A DNA stretch of 64,000 nt. Origin: Pseudomonas vranovensis DSM 16006. GTDB taxonomy: Bacteria; Pseudomonadota; Gammaproteobacteria; Pseudomonadales; Pseudomonadaceae. This document shows, in pieces, positions 17,121 to 25,604 of this stretch. Position 1 is the first letter of the stretch. Each line of letters starts with the position of its first letter. The position numbers and the translations under genes were made by a program. The stretch spans positions 219,610 to 283,609 of the forward strand of contig NZ_KE384455.1 of assembly GCF_000425805.1 (NCBI RefSeq). The letters are read 5' to 3'. Under the pieces are notes generated by a model. It was given only the letters and a program-made list of their open reading frames with translations, ran no database searches and was not told the origin of the DNA.

Positions 17121-17572
17121 GGCTTGGCTCCGGTGGTGGTCGCGGCCTGGCCGCTTTCCTGAAGGGCCTTGGTCACTTCAGGCGGCATGTACTTCTCGTC
17201 ATGCTTGGCCAGCACTTCGTCGGCCACTACCACGCCCTCGGCATTGAGCTTGCCCAGGGCGACGATGCCCTGCCCTTCACGGAACAGGTCGGGGAGGATA
17301 CCGCGGTAGGTGATCGGTACCGACTTGTTGAAGTCGGTGACCACGAAACGCACGTCGAGCGAATCGCCCGAGCGCTGCAGCGAGCCGGCTTCGACCATGC
17401 CGCCAGCGCGAATTCGGGTGTCCAGCGGCGCTTCGCCGTTGGCGATCTGGGTGGGGGTGTAGAACAGGTTGATGTTCTGTTGCAAGGCACTCAGGGCCAG
17501 GCCCACGGCGACACCCACGCCCGCCAGCAGGCCGAGAATGATGAACAGACGCTTCTTGCGTTGCGGATTCAC
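17117..17572 (-). CDS. ccmE: periplasmic haem chaperone CcmE
   Basis: A 151-residue protein with an N-terminal anchor (8-29) and an OB-fold periplasmic domain. The haem-binding HDEKY motif provides His124, which forms a covalent bond to haem, and Tyr128. The C-terminal tail is flexible. CcmE receives haem from CcmABCD and carries it to CcmF. It overlaps ccmD and ccmF by four bases each. Confidence 0.97.
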   Translation of the reverse strand: MNPQRKKRLFIILGLLAGVGVAVGLALSALQQNINLFYTPTQIANGEAPLDTRIRAGGMVEAGSLQRSGDSLDVRFVVTDFNKSVPITYRGILPDLFREGQGIVALGKLNAEGVVVADEVLAKHDEKYMPPEVTKALQESGQAATTTGAKP

Positions 17573-17745
17573 TGGTTGCTCTCCCGGCGCAGACGGCGCG
17601 CCTCTTCTTGCAGGTAACGCCGCCGTGCCAGCAAGGGCGAGGCAACGTTGACGGCCAGCACCAGCAGGCAGATGCCATAGGCCGACCAGACATACAGGCC
17701 GTGATGGCCCATGGCGAGAAAATCACTGAAGGAGGCGAAACTCAT
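17569..17745 (-). CDS. ccmD: haem exporter small subunit CcmD
   Basis: A 58-residue single-pass membrane protein (helix about 16-38) with a basic cytoplasmic tail (RRRYLQEEARRLRRE). It stabilises CcmE on CcmC and is needed to release haem-loaded CcmE. The start is the ATG that overlaps the ccmC stop (ATGA); a longer frame running upstream is only ccmC read in another phase. Its position between ccmC and ccmE is the standard one. Confidence 0.94.
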   Translation of the reverse strand: MSFASFSDFLAMGHHGLYVWSAYGICLLVLAVNVASPLLARRRYLQEEARRLRRESNQ

Positions 17746-18521
17746 CGCGCCATCCCCCGACCCAGGCAGTTCATGACCTCCTCCTTGACCCAGCTGGCGC
17801 GAGCTTCGCGCTTGAGCACTTCGAGGCGCATGCGCAACAGCAACACCGCACCGAAGAAGCAATAGAAGCCCAGTACAGTCATCAGCAGCGGCAGCCACAT
17901 TTCGGCGGGCATCGCCGGCTTCTCGGTCAGGGTGAAGGTGGCGCCCTGGTGCAGGGTGTTCCACCACTCCACCGAATACTTGATGATCGGGATGTTGATC
18001 ACCCCGACAATGGCCAGCACGGCGCAGGCCTTGGCCGCGCTCTCACGATTGCTGATGGCCTGGCCCAGGGCAATAAGACCGAAGTACAGAAAAAGCAGGA
18101 TCAGCATCGACGTAAGGCGTGCATCCCAGACCCACCAACTGCCCCAGGTCGGCTTGCCCCAGATGGCACCGGTAACCAGCGCCACGGCGGTCATCCAGGC
18201 ACCGATGGGCGCGGCGCACTGCAGGGCGACGTCGGCGATTTTCATTTTCCAGACCAGCCCGACCACGCCAGCCACCGCCAGCATCACATAGCACGACTGG
18301 GCCAGCATGGCAGCGGGCACGTGGATGTAGATGATGCGAAAACTGTTGCCCTGCTGGTAGTCCTGGGGCGCAAAGGCCAGGCCCCAGATCACGCCGATGC
18401 CAATCAACAGGATCGCGGCAACCGCAAGCCAGGGCAGCATGCGGCCACTGATGGCATAGAACCACTTGGGCGAACCCAGTTTATGAAACCACGTCCAGCT
18501 GATTACGCTGCTCTTCATCAC
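17742..18521 (-). CDS. ccmC: haem handling protein CcmC
   Basis: A 259-residue inner-membrane protein with six helices and the periplasmic WWD-type motif GKPTWGSWWVWDARLTSML (about 141-159), flanked by conserved histidines. CcmC binds haem and loads it on CcmE. Two ATGs head the frame, at 18521 and 18518; either fits. There is a 40-base gap to ccmB and a four-base overlap with ccmD. Confidence 0.96.
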   Translation of the reverse strand: MMKSSVISWTWFHKLGSPKWFYAISGRMLPWLAVAAILLIGIGVIWGLAFAPQDYQQGNSFRIIYIHVPAAMLAQSCYVMLAVAGVVGLVWKMKIADVALQCAAPIGAWMTAVALVTGAIWGKPTWGSWWVWDARLTSMLILLFLYFGLIALGQAISNRESAAKACAVLAIVGVINIPIIKYSVEWWNTLHQGATFTLTEKPAMPAEMWLPLLMTVLGFYCFFGAVLLLRMRLEVLKREARASWVKEEVMNCLGRGMAR

Positions 18522-18561
18522 GGTACATCCAGGGTCTTTGCTGGGCAGTGCCCAGACCTCA

Positions 18562-19230
18562 TTATTCGCCGACGCTGATCTTCAGGCCAGCCGCTATTGC
18601 AAAGGGTGCCAGAGTTACTGCCAAGGCGGTCAGGCTGCCAAGCCAGAGCAGATAACCGGTCGCCGGCATAGCTTGCAATGCCGCCTGCAAGGCGCCACTG
18701 CCCAAGATCAACACCGGGATATATAACGGCAAAATAAGTAGCGCCAACAAAAGGCCGCCACGTTTCAAACCAACAGTCAGCGCCGCTCCCACTGCACCCA
18801 GAAGGCTCAGCACCGGGGTACCCAGCAACAACGATGCCAGCAATACCGGCAGGCACGCCGCAGGCAATCCCAGCATCAGTGCCAGCAAGGGCGCCAACAA
18901 TACCAGTGCCAGACCGGAAAAGGCCCAGTGTGCCAGCACTTTCGCCAGTACCAGAAGAGGCAGGGGGTGCGACGAAAGGACCCACTGTTCCAGCGATCCG
19001 TCCTCGAAATCACTGCGAAAAAGCCCGTCCAGCGAGAGCAGAACCGATAAAAGTGCAGCCACCCAGACCAGTCCCGGAGACAAGGTTTGCAACAATTGAG
19101 TCTCAGGACCGACCGCCAATGGGAACAGCGCGATCACAATAGCGAAAAACACCAGGGGGTTGGCAAGCTCTGCAGGACGGCGGCACAGCAGGCGCGCTTC
19201 ACGGCGCAACAACAAAACGAACACACTCAT
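18562..19230 (-). CDS. ccmB: haem exporter membrane subunit CcmB
   Basis: A 222-residue protein with six hydrophobic helices and the CcmB N-terminal pattern LLRREARLLCRRPAELANPL. It forms the membrane part of the CcmAB ABC transporter, whose ATP hydrolysis is needed to release holo-CcmE from CcmC. The ATG at 19230 overlaps the ccmA stop as ATGA. A GTG three codons upstream is possible but less coupled. Confidence 0.95.
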   Translation of the reverse strand: MSVFVLLLRREARLLCRRPAELANPLVFFAIVIALFPLAVGPETQLLQTLSPGLVWVAALLSVLLSLDGLFRSDFEDGSLEQWVLSSHPLPLLVLAKVLAHWAFSGLALVLLAPLLALMLGLPAACLPVLLASLLLGTPVLSLLGAVGAALTVGLKRGGLLLALLILPLYIPVLILGSGALQAALQAMPATGYLLWLGSLTALAVTLAPFAIAAGLKISVGE

Positions 19231-19859
19231 GCGGCCCACTGCCCCAGGTTCAGTTCACGGTAACCGGACGGCTTGCGTTCCAGGGTGTGGTGGGTGGTCA
19301 GCACGACCATGCCGCCCTGCTCGCAATGGGCGGCCAGGTGCGCTTCAAGCTGGGCCACGCCCTGCTTGTCGAGGGCAGTGAAGGGTTCGTCGAGAATCCA
19401 CAGCGGCGGGCTGTCCAGGTACAAGCGGGCCAGGGCCACACGGCGCTGCTGGCCAGCCGACAGGGTATGGCAGGGTACATCTTCAAAACCGCGCAGGCCG
19501 ACCGCTTCGAGGGCCTTCCAGATGGCTGCAGGGTCGGCCGGGGTATGCAATGCGCAGAGCCAGGCCAGGTTTTCTTCAGGGCTGAGCAAATCCTTGATAC
19601 CGGCAGCGTGGCCGATCCACAGGAGGATTTTCGCAAGTTCATGGCGCTGTTCGAGCAACGGCTTGCCGTGCAGGCGGATCTCGCCGGCCGTCGGCTGCAT
19701 CAGGCCGGCCAACAGGCGCAACAAACTGGTTTTGCCGCTGCCGTTGGGGCCGCTGATCTGCAACATGTCACCGGCGGCCAGGTGCAGCTCGAGATTTTCG
19801 AAGAGCATTCGCCAGTCGCGCTCGCAGGCCAGGCCTACGGCTTGGAGATGAGGGGTCAC
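19227..19859 (-). CDS. ccmA: haem exporter ATP-binding subunit CcmA
   Basis: A 210-residue ABC ATPase. Walker A is GPNGSGKT (37-44), the signature loop LSAGQQRR and Walker B LWILDEPF, followed by the switch histidine in LTTHHTL. The length is typical of CcmA. The start is GTG at 19859 with AAGG about eight bases upstream; no in-frame ATG fits the family's N terminus. It is the first gene of the ccm operon and diverges from the fliK-like gene. Confidence 0.95.
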   Translation of the reverse strand: MTPHLQAVGLACERDWRMLFENLELHLAAGDMLQISGPNGSGKTSLLRLLAGLMQPTAGEIRLHGKPLLEQRHELAKILLWIGHAAGIKDLLSPEENLAWLCALHTPADPAAIWKALEAVGLRGFEDVPCHTLSAGQQRRVALARLYLDSPPLWILDEPFTALDKQGVAQLEAHLAAHCEQGGMVVLTTHHTLERKPSGYRELNLGQWAA

Positions 19860-19932
19860 GGTTTCGCCTTATGCTGGGATGCCTGTCTCAAGTCGGCCCT
19901 GACCTTGCCGTTATAGTGGCAATGGATACAAG

Positions 19933-19978
19933 GCCCGAGCGCGCTGAGCGCGAATGATCGGGCGGCATTATACATGTG
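19933..19978 (-). promoter_or_regulatory. ccmA leader: -10-like element and stem-loop
   Basis: In the 162-base divergent gap, TATAAT on the minus strand (plus-strand complement within 19967-19974) is a good -10 for ccmA, though no clear -35 sits at the right distance. Just downstream, GCCCGA (19933-19938) and TCGGGC (19958-19963) pair around an inner GCGC/GCGC stem, giving a leader hairpin. The promoter call is tentative. Confidence 0.3.
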
Positions 19979-20021
19979 ATGTCCTACTGCAAAGAGGGCT
20001 ATTTCAACAGGTTGCCAGCTG

Positions 20022-21596
20022 ATGACAGGTGAAATTAACAACCTTGGCCCGCAGGCTCCAGCCGGCCCTTCGATGCGCTCGTCGGCAACGGGTGAACTGC
20101 TGCGCCTGCTGCAACCCCAACAGGCCCTGCTGGCCCCCGGTGAAACGGCAAAGGCCGAAGTATTGGCCCTGCGCCAGGTTGGGCAGGACTTCCAGCTTCT
20201 GCTCAAACTGACCCAGGAAAACGGCAAGCAGATCAACGTTCAGGCCAGCAGTAACCTGGCATTGCCCCAGGGCAGCCTGCTGGCGGTGAGCCAGAGCAGC
20301 GCCAGCAATCTCTCCATCAGCCTGCAGCAAGTGCTCGCCAGCAGCGTGGCCAGCCTGACCCGGCTCGACACCCGTGAGACGCCGGTAGGCAGCCTGCTGC
20401 AAGGCAAGGTAGTCACCAGCCAGATGTTGCCCCAGGCCGCCGGCCAGTTGGCCCAGTACCGTTCGCTGGTGAGCTTGCTGGGTCCCCAAGCCGGCACCAC
20501 ACTCACCCTCGACAGCCCGCGGCCGCTGGCGGTGGGCAGCCTGCTCAGTGCGCGGGTACTAGGGGACCAGTCGTTGCAATTCGTCCCCCTGAGCGGACGC
20601 CAGGATCAACTGGCCATCACCCAGCAACTGGGCACCCAGCAAAGCCGACAGGCGTCGTTGCAGGGGTTGCTCAGCGCATTGCAGCAACTGCGCCAGGACA
20701 GCAACCAGAACGGCGAGGTGCGCAACAGCGTCGACAAGCTGCTGGCCAGCCTGCCGGATGCCCGCCAGCTCAGCGACCCCAAGGGCCTGGCCCAGGCGCT
20801 GACCAACAGCGGTGCGTTTCTGGAAGCCAAGCTGCTGGGCGGCCTGGGGCAACAGTTGGCGCCGGACTTCAAGGCCCAGATCGTGCGCCTGGTGGCGCAG
20901 TTGCTGCCGGGGCTGCCGGGGCTGCCGGGCACCAGCACGTTCAACCCGGCCGCAGCCGCCAGCACCCTGGCCCAGGTGATGCCCGGCATGGTCCGCAATG
21001 CCCTGGGGATGCTCGGCCAGGTCAGCCCACGCCCCCACCCTGGCAGCTTCCCCCTGCCCTCGCGGCTACTGAAGAGCCAGGACGGCGAAGCCGACCTTGA
21101 ACACCTGCTGCGCCTGGCTGCCGCCGCCATCTCACGCCTGCAGAGCCATCAATTGGCCAGTTTGGAGCAGACCGGCACCACGCCCGAGGGCAACCTGCAA
21201 ACCACCTGGCAACTGGAAATCCCCCTGCGCAGCGGCCAGGACTTCATCCCCCTGCAGTTCAAACTGCAACGCGAAGAAACGCCGGAGCAACAAAACGATC
21301 CACAACGTGAACAGCGCGATCCGCTGGAAATGCGCTGGCGCATCGAGCTGTCGTTCGACCTGCAACCGCTGGGACCGCTGCAAGTCCAGGCGCAGATCAG
21401 CCAGGGCAGCCTGTCGAGCCAGTTGTGGGCCGAGCTGCCCCGCACCGCACAGTTGATCGACAGTCAGTTGGGCAACCTGCGCGAGCGCCTGCTGGCCCGC
21501 GGCCTGAACGTAACCGAACTGTGCTGTCATCACGGCACACCGCCCCAGGGGCCGCGCACGCGCCTGGAACAACGCTGGGTGGATGAAACCGCATGA
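20022..21596 (+). CDS. second FliK-like hook-length-control-domain protein
   Basis: A 524-residue, glutamine-rich protein without signal peptide or membrane segment. The long N-terminal region is low in complexity (many Leu-Gln-Ser stretches). The C-terminal third (about 390-510) resembles the Flg_hook domain, with RWRIELSFDLQPLGPLQVQA and a terminal LRERLLARGLNVTEL helix. FliK proteins measure hook length and switch FlhB export specificity through this domain. A separate fliK lies at 41894-43108. It is followed by an FlhB C-terminal-domain gene, which supports a FliK-FlhB-type functional pair. Confidence 0.8.
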   Translation: MTGEINNLGPQAPAGPSMRSSATGELLRLLQPQQALLAPGETAKAEVLALRQVGQDFQLLLKLTQENGKQINVQASSNLALPQGSLLAVSQSSASNLSISLQQVLASSVASLTRLDTRETPVGSLLQGKVVTSQMLPQAAGQLAQYRSLVSLLGPQAGTTLTLDSPRPLAVGSLLSARVLGDQSLQFVPLSGRQDQLAITQQLGTQQSRQASLQGLLSALQQLRQDSNQNGEVRNSVDKLLASLPDARQLSDPKGLAQALTNSGAFLEAKLLGGLGQQLAPDFKAQIVRLVAQLLPGLPGLPGTSTFNPAAAASTLAQVMPGMVRNALGMLGQVSPRPHPGSFPLPSRLLKSQDGEADLEHLLRLAAAAISRLQSHQLASLEQTGTTPEGNLQTTWQLEIPLRSGQDFIPLQFKLQREETPEQQNDPQREQRDPLEMRWRIELSFDLQPLGPLQVQAQISQGSLSSQLWAELPRTAQLIDSQLGNLRERLLARGLNVTELCCHHGTPPQGPRTRLEQRWVDETA

Positions 21597-21600
21597 ATTT

Positions 21601-21690
21601 TGTGGGAACGGGCTTGCCCCGCGAACGTATTTCAACCGGAACTTCGTTTCGCGGGGCAAGTCGAGACGTCGCACCGCCGCTCCCCACAAG
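21601..21690. repeat. REP palindromic repeat pair, family A copy 3
   Basis: GTGGGAACGGGCTTGCCCCG on the left and TTTCGCGGGGCAAGTCGAGA on the right, the latter with GTCGCACCGCCGCTCC, flank a 25-base spacer. It fills the gap between the fliK-like gene and the FlhB-C-terminal-like gene and ends about ten bases before the start codon of the latter, so it could alter translation or stability of the two-gene message. Confidence 0.85.
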
Positions 21691-21699
21691 GAAATACGC

Positions 21700-22002
21700 A
21701 TGACTGAGAAAACAGCCATTGCCCTGACCTACGACGGCCAACAAGCGCCCACCCTGAGCGCAAAGGGTGACGACGAACTGGCCGAAGCGATCCTGGCCAT
21801 TGCCCGCGAACATGAAGTACCGATCTACGAAAACGCCGAACTGGTGCGGCTATTGGCACGCATGGAGCTGGGCGATCAGATACCCGAGGCGCTGTATCTG
21901 ACCCTTGCCGAAATCATCGCCTTTGCCTGGCAGCTCAAGGGCAAGGTGCCGGTGGGGTTTGTCGATCAGGAGCCGCAGGAGCGGGATATCACCCCACCTT
22001 GA
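21700..22002 (+). CDS. stand-alone FlhB C-terminal-domain protein (FlhX/EscU-C-like)
   Basis: A 100-residue soluble protein that aligns with the cleaved C-terminal fragment of FlhB. AIALTYDGQQAPTLSAKGDD matches FlhB residues just after its NPTH autocleavage site, and the rest covers the whole cytoplasmic domain to the end. No membrane helices and no NPTH are present. Similar free-standing proteins (FlhX, YlqH) are known in other bacteria. It probably contacts the export gate or the neighbouring FliK-like protein. AAGGAAAT precedes the ATG; the longer frame upstream is REP sequence. Confidence 0.85.
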   Translation: MTEKTAIALTYDGQQAPTLSAKGDDELAEAILAIAREHEVPIYENAELVRLLARMELGDQIPEALYLTLAEIIAFAWQLKGKVPVGFVDQEPQERDITPP

Positions 22003-22020
22003 GCCGCTGCACCTGATCAC

Positions 22021-22117
22021 GACCGTTGCGCGGCCGATCGCAGGCTGTCGCCAGCGGCTGCACGGGCGTCTGCAGCCGCTAGGAACGAGGCTGCGGTCAG
22101 CTGCGCAGCAGTCGCCT
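22021..22117. repeat. GC-rich palindromic repeat, family B copy 2
   Basis: This fills the 120-base gap between the convergent FlhB-C-like and DUF2802 genes. The left part has CCGATCGCAGGCTGTCGCCA and the right part GAACGAGGCTGCGGTC with CTGCGCAGCAGTCGC. The halves are inversely related and can fold back, so it likely ends transcription from both sides. Confidence 0.75.
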
Positions 22118-22122
22118 GGCCT

Positions 22123-22515
22123 TCAATTGCGATGCACCTTGCTCATCAACTCGGCCTCGGCCTGGGTCAGGCCACAGGTCTGGGTCAGTTCATCGACACT
22201 GGCCCCCATGCTCACCAGCCGCGCCGCTTGTGCAAACGACAGGCTGTTGGGGTCGCGCTGCTCCAGTTGCAACAGTTTGTCGGGCAACGGCGCTACGACT
22301 GTGCACAGCTCGTGCAGCGCCTCGCCCATGCGCACGCTGCCGTTCTGGTAGTCGTCCAGGCGCTTGGCCAGGTCCTTGATGCGCTGGTCGCGCAACGCAT
22401 CACCCTGGGCCTGCTGGGCGGCCAGTTCACGCTGGCGCTTGCTGTAGTTCAGGAAGAACCACAGGCTCACCGCCCAGAGCAGTGCCAGAAATATGACTGC
22501 AACCTCAAGGATCAA
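22123..22515 (-). CDS. DUF2802 membrane-anchored protein at the end of the che operon
   Basis: A 130-residue protein with one N-terminal transmembrane helix (2-22), a coiled-coil-like charged region (about 25-60) and a C-terminal helix-turn segment (SFAQAARLVSMGASVDELTQ near 92-111) characteristic of DUF2802. It follows cheW by one base and so belongs to the chemotaxis transcript. Homologues sit here in many polarly flagellated gammaproteobacteria. The function is unknown to me; a link with array positioning or flagellar assembly is only inferred from position. Confidence 0.85.
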   Translation of the reverse strand: MILEVAVIFLALLWAVSLWFFLNYSKRQRELAAQQAQGDALRDQRIKDLAKRLDDYQNGSVRMGEALHELCTVVAPLPDKLLQLEQRDPNSLSFAQAARLVSMGASVDELTQTCGLTQAEAELMSKVHRN

Positions 22516-22516
22516 C

Positions 22517-22996
22517 TCAGATGTTCTCCAGCTCGGACCACTCTTCCTCGGTCATCATCTTGTCCAGCTCGACCAGGATCAGCAGTTCGTTGTTCTTGTT
22601 GCACACGCCCTGAATGAACTTGGCCGATTCTTCGTTACCGACATTCGGTGCGGTCTCGATCTCGGACTGGCGCAGGTAAACCACTTCGGCAACGCTGTCG
22701 ACCAGGATGCCGACCACTTGCTTGTCGGCCTCGATGATGACGATACGGCTGTTGTCGGTGATTTCACTCGACATCAGGCCGAAACGCTGACGGGTGTCGA
22801 TCACAGTGACCACATTGCCGCGCAGGTTGATGATGCCCAGCACGTAGCTCGGGGCACCCGGGACCGGGGCGATTTCGGTGTAGCGCAGGACTTCCTGCAC
22901 CTGCATCACATTGATGCCATAGGACTCGTTGTCCAGCTTGAAGGTAACCCACTGCAGGATCGGATCTTCGGAACCTTGTGCAGACGACTTTTTCAT
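22517..22996 (-). CDS. cheW: chemotaxis coupling protein CheW
   Basis: A 159-residue CheW covering two SH3-like subdomains, with GINVMQVQEVLR, PGAPSYVLGIINLRG and VGILVDSVAEVV as family markers. It couples CheA to chemoreceptors at the array. The ATG at 22996 follows a purine-rich GATAGGGGA; starts further upstream in the frame have no support. It lies downstream of parP, 60 bases away. Confidence 0.97.
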   Translation of the reverse strand: MKKSSAQGSEDPILQWVTFKLDNESYGINVMQVQEVLRYTEIAPVPGAPSYVLGIINLRGNVVTVIDTRQRFGLMSSEITDNSRIVIIEADKQVVGILVDSVAEVVYLRQSEIETAPNVGNEESAKFIQGVCNKNNELLILVELDKMMTEEEWSELENI

Positions 22997-23056
22997 TCCC
23001 CTATCCCTCAAAATCCGCCATCGGCGGTGTGCTCAGTGCGGTCGCGGTGCGACCGA

Positions 23057-23881
23057 TCATTTATGGCTGATGTTCATTTGCCTGACCGCGCCGCTGGCGA
23101 TCAACCCTGCCAGTTCCGCGACGTCGAGCAATGCACACATGTGTTCGATGACCGTACCGGCCAGCCAAGGCCGCTGGCCACGCTGGCTGCGCCATTTGAT
23201 CTCGTTGGGGTCCAGGCGCAGCGAACGGCTGACCTGGTGTACCGCCAGCCCCCACTCATGGCCCTGGACCGAAATCACGTACTGCAGGCCCTGGCGAAAA
23301 TCGTCGCGGTAGCGGTCTGGCATGACCCAGCGCGCAGTGTCCAGCACCTTCAGGTTGCCGCCCTGGCTGGGTAGGATGCCCAGGAACCAGTCCGGCTGCC
23401 CGAACAGCGGCGTCAGCTCATGGCCTGCCAGCGAGTAGATCGAGCCCAGGCATACCAACGGCACCGCCAGGGTCAACCCGGCGACATCGAACAGCAGGCA
23501 CTCGAAGGGCTCGGCCGCCCATGCCGGGCGACCGTCAACGCTCGCCGGTTGTGCAGGCTGGCTGATCGAGGCCGGCAGGTGTACCTCCACCAGCGGCTCG
23601 ACCGTGGCCGGCATGGGCTCGGCCACCGGCATGAGCGCTGGCAGCACAGGACATTCCGGTTCGGGAAGTGGCAGCGGGTCCGCCTGTGCCGCGACGGCGA
23701 TCTGCGAGCTGGCGCCCCTTGCATCGCGAACCTGCTCTTCGAGCACGGCAGCCTCGAAGTCATCGCTCTCGACTGCCGGCGCGGGAAGCTCAAGCGCCTC
23801 GGTGGCCTCATACAACAAGCCGTCCAGGTAGGACTGCAGGGCCAATTGCGGCCCGGAGGCCAGCTGTAGCGGACGATTCAT
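23057..23881 (-). CDS. parP: ParP, CheW-domain partner of ParC and CheA
   Basis: A 274-residue protein. An N-terminal variable region rich in Ala, Pro and Glu (about 35-115) precedes a C-terminal CheW-like domain (about 125-270; FECLLFDVAGLTLAVPLVCL, WFLGILP). In Vibrio and Pseudomonas, ParP binds ParC, CheA and receptors and keeps polar chemosensory arrays intact. Its ATG overlaps the parC stop by one base and cheW follows, the conserved parC-parP-cheW order. Confidence 0.9.
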   Translation of the reverse strand: MNRPLQLASGPQLALQSYLDGLLYEATEALELPAPAVESDDFEAAVLEEQVRDARGASSQIAVAAQADPLPLPEPECPVLPALMPVAEPMPATVEPLVEVHLPASISQPAQPASVDGRPAWAAEPFECLLFDVAGLTLAVPLVCLGSIYSLAGHELTPLFGQPDWFLGILPSQGGNLKVLDTARWVMPDRYRDDFRQGLQYVISVQGHEWGLAVHQVSRSLRLDPNEIKWRSQRGQRPWLAGTVIEHMCALLDVAELAGLIASGAVRQMNISHK

Positions 23882-24669
23882 CAGGCCACCTGCTGGGTTA
23901 GGTTCTGCGTCAGCAGATGCTTGAGCAGGGCCCGGTAGGCCACCACTGCGCGACTCTTGCCATCGAACTGGGAGGGCGTCTGCCCGGCCCGGCTGGCATC
24001 GCGCAGGCGGGTATCCACCGGGATGTAGCCTTGCCAGATGGTCTCCGGGTACGCGTCACGCAGCATGCGCAAAGTGCCCATCGATGCCTGGGTGCGACGA
24101 TCGAACAGGGTCGGCACGATGTGATAGGGCAACGCCTGCTTGCGCGAGCGGTTGACCATCGCCAGGGTGCTGACCATACGTTCAAGGCCCTTGACCGCCA
24201 GGTACTCGGTTTGCACCGGGATCACCAACTGCTGGCTGGCCGCCAGGGCATTGACCATCAGCACGCCGAGCAACGGCGGGCTGTCGATGATGGCGTAGTC
24301 GAAATCCTGCCACAGCTGCGCCAGAGACTTGGCGATTACCAGGCCCAGGCCGCTTTGCCCGGGCGACTGGCGCTCCAGCACCGCCAGCGCAGTACTGGAG
24401 GGCAGCAGGGAAATATTCGGGTCGCTGGTTGGCAGCAGCAGTTGCCCGGGCAAGCCTTCAGGCACCGCGCCCTTGTGCAGGAACAGGTCGTAGCAACTGT
24501 GCTCCAGCACGTCCGGGTTATGCCCGAAGTAGCTGGTCATGGACCCATGGGGGTCGAGGTCGACGACGACCACACGCTTGCCCGCCTCGGCCAGCAAACC
24601 GGCCAGGGCGATGGACGTGGTGGTCTTGCCGACGCCACCTTTTTGATTGGCTACTGCCCAGACTCTCAT
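23881..24669 (-). CDS. parC: ParC, ParA-like ATPase for polar chemotaxis arrays
   Basis: A 262-residue MinD/ParA-family ATPase. The deviant Walker A is KGGVGKTT (10-17) and the Walker A' region VVVDLDPHGS. DYAIIDSPPLLGVL is the Walker B region. ParC localises at the pole and recruits the chemotaxis cluster via ParP, ensuring that daughters inherit an array. It is a different protein from FleN, which is encoded in the same region. Confidence 0.93.
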   Translation of the reverse strand: MRVWAVANQKGGVGKTTTSIALAGLLAEAGKRVVVVDLDPHGSMTSYFGHNPDVLEHSCYDLFLHKGAVPEGLPGQLLLPTSDPNISLLPSSTALAVLERQSPGQSGLGLVIAKSLAQLWQDFDYAIIDSPPLLGVLMVNALAASQQLVIPVQTEYLAVKGLERMVSTLAMVNRSRKQALPYHIVPTLFDRRTQASMGTLRMLRDAYPETIWQGYIPVDTRLRDASRAGQTPSQFDGKSRAVVAYRALLKHLLTQNLTQQVA

Positions 24670-24713
24670 TACGTTGCTTCCTCCCGGTACGGCGGTGGCC
24701 CTGCCGGGAACGG

Positions 24714-25601
24714 TTATAAGTTCGGTGACGGAGGATTGACGCGACTGCCCCCCGACGACGGTGATTGTGCTGGCGGTGCAGTTTGTGTGCCAGCACGCTT
24801 CAACGCGGCGTCCGGCGTGGCATTGGCGCTGCCCGAAGCGGTCAGGCTGCGGCGTACTTCAAGGTTGCGCGAAATCACCAGCACGACCCGACGATTGCGC
24901 GCGCGCCCCTCGGCCGTGTCGTTACCGGCAATTGGCTGGAACTCGCCATAGCCCACCGAGGCCATGCGCGCCGGATTGACACCGTCCATGGCCAGCAAGC
25001 GGACAATGCTGGCCGCCCGCGCCGATGACAGTTCCCAGTTGGTCGGGTACTGGGCGGTGCGAATCGGCAGATCGTCGGTGAAACCTTCGACATGCACGGG
25101 GTTGGCAAAGGGTTTGAGGATCTTGGCCACCTTCTCGATGATGCTGAAGGCAATGTCGCTGGGCATGGCATCGCCGCTGCCGAACAACAGCGAGGAGTTG
25201 AGTTCGATCTCCACCCACAGCTCATTGCCACGCACGGTCATCTGGTCGGACTTGATCAAGTCGCCAAAGGCATCGCGGACATCGTCGGCAATCGACTTGA
25301 GCGGATCAACGCTCGCCCCCGCAAGGCCTGCGTCAATCTGCTCGCTTTCCTTGATCAGAGGCTCGGCGGGCCTGACGCTGAGCGGGCGCTCGTCGCCGAT
25401 CGGGATCGGCCGCATGCTCCGTTCGGGGTCGTTGAACACGCCGATCAGGGCCTCGGAAACGACCTTGTACTTGCCCTCGTTGATCGAGGAGATCGAGTAC
25501 ATGACCACGAAGAAGGCAAACAGCAAGGTGATGAAGTCCGCGTAGGACACCAGCCAGCGTTCGTGGTTTTCATGCTCTTCGGGTTGTCGGCGGCGCGCCA
25601 T
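24714..25601 (-). CDS. motD: flagellar stator protein MotD (MotB-like)
   Basis: A 295-residue stator subunit. A short cytoplasmic N terminus is followed by one transmembrane helix (about 20-40) containing Asp22 (SYADFITLLFAFF), the conserved proton-binding residue. A periplasmic OmpA/MotB peptidoglycan-binding domain follows (about 150-260; VEGFTDDLPI, NWELSSARAASIVRLL). A Pro/Ser/Ala-rich tail ends the protein. With MotC it forms the second proton stator typical of Pseudomonas; the MotAB pair is not in this window. Confidence 0.95.
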   Translation of the reverse strand: MARRRQPEEHENHERWLVSYADFITLLFAFFVVMYSISSINEGKYKVVSEALIGVFNDPERSMRPIPIGDERPLSVRPAEPLIKESEQIDAGLAGASVDPLKSIADDVRDAFGDLIKSDQMTVRGNELWVEIELNSSLLFGSGDAMPSDIAFSIIEKVAKILKPFANPVHVEGFTDDLPIRTAQYPTNWELSSARAASIVRLLAMDGVNPARMASVGYGEFQPIAGNDTAEGRARNRRVVLVISRNLEVRRSLTASGSANATPDAALKRAGTQTAPPAQSPSSGGSRVNPPSPNL

Positions 25602-25604
25602 GCG

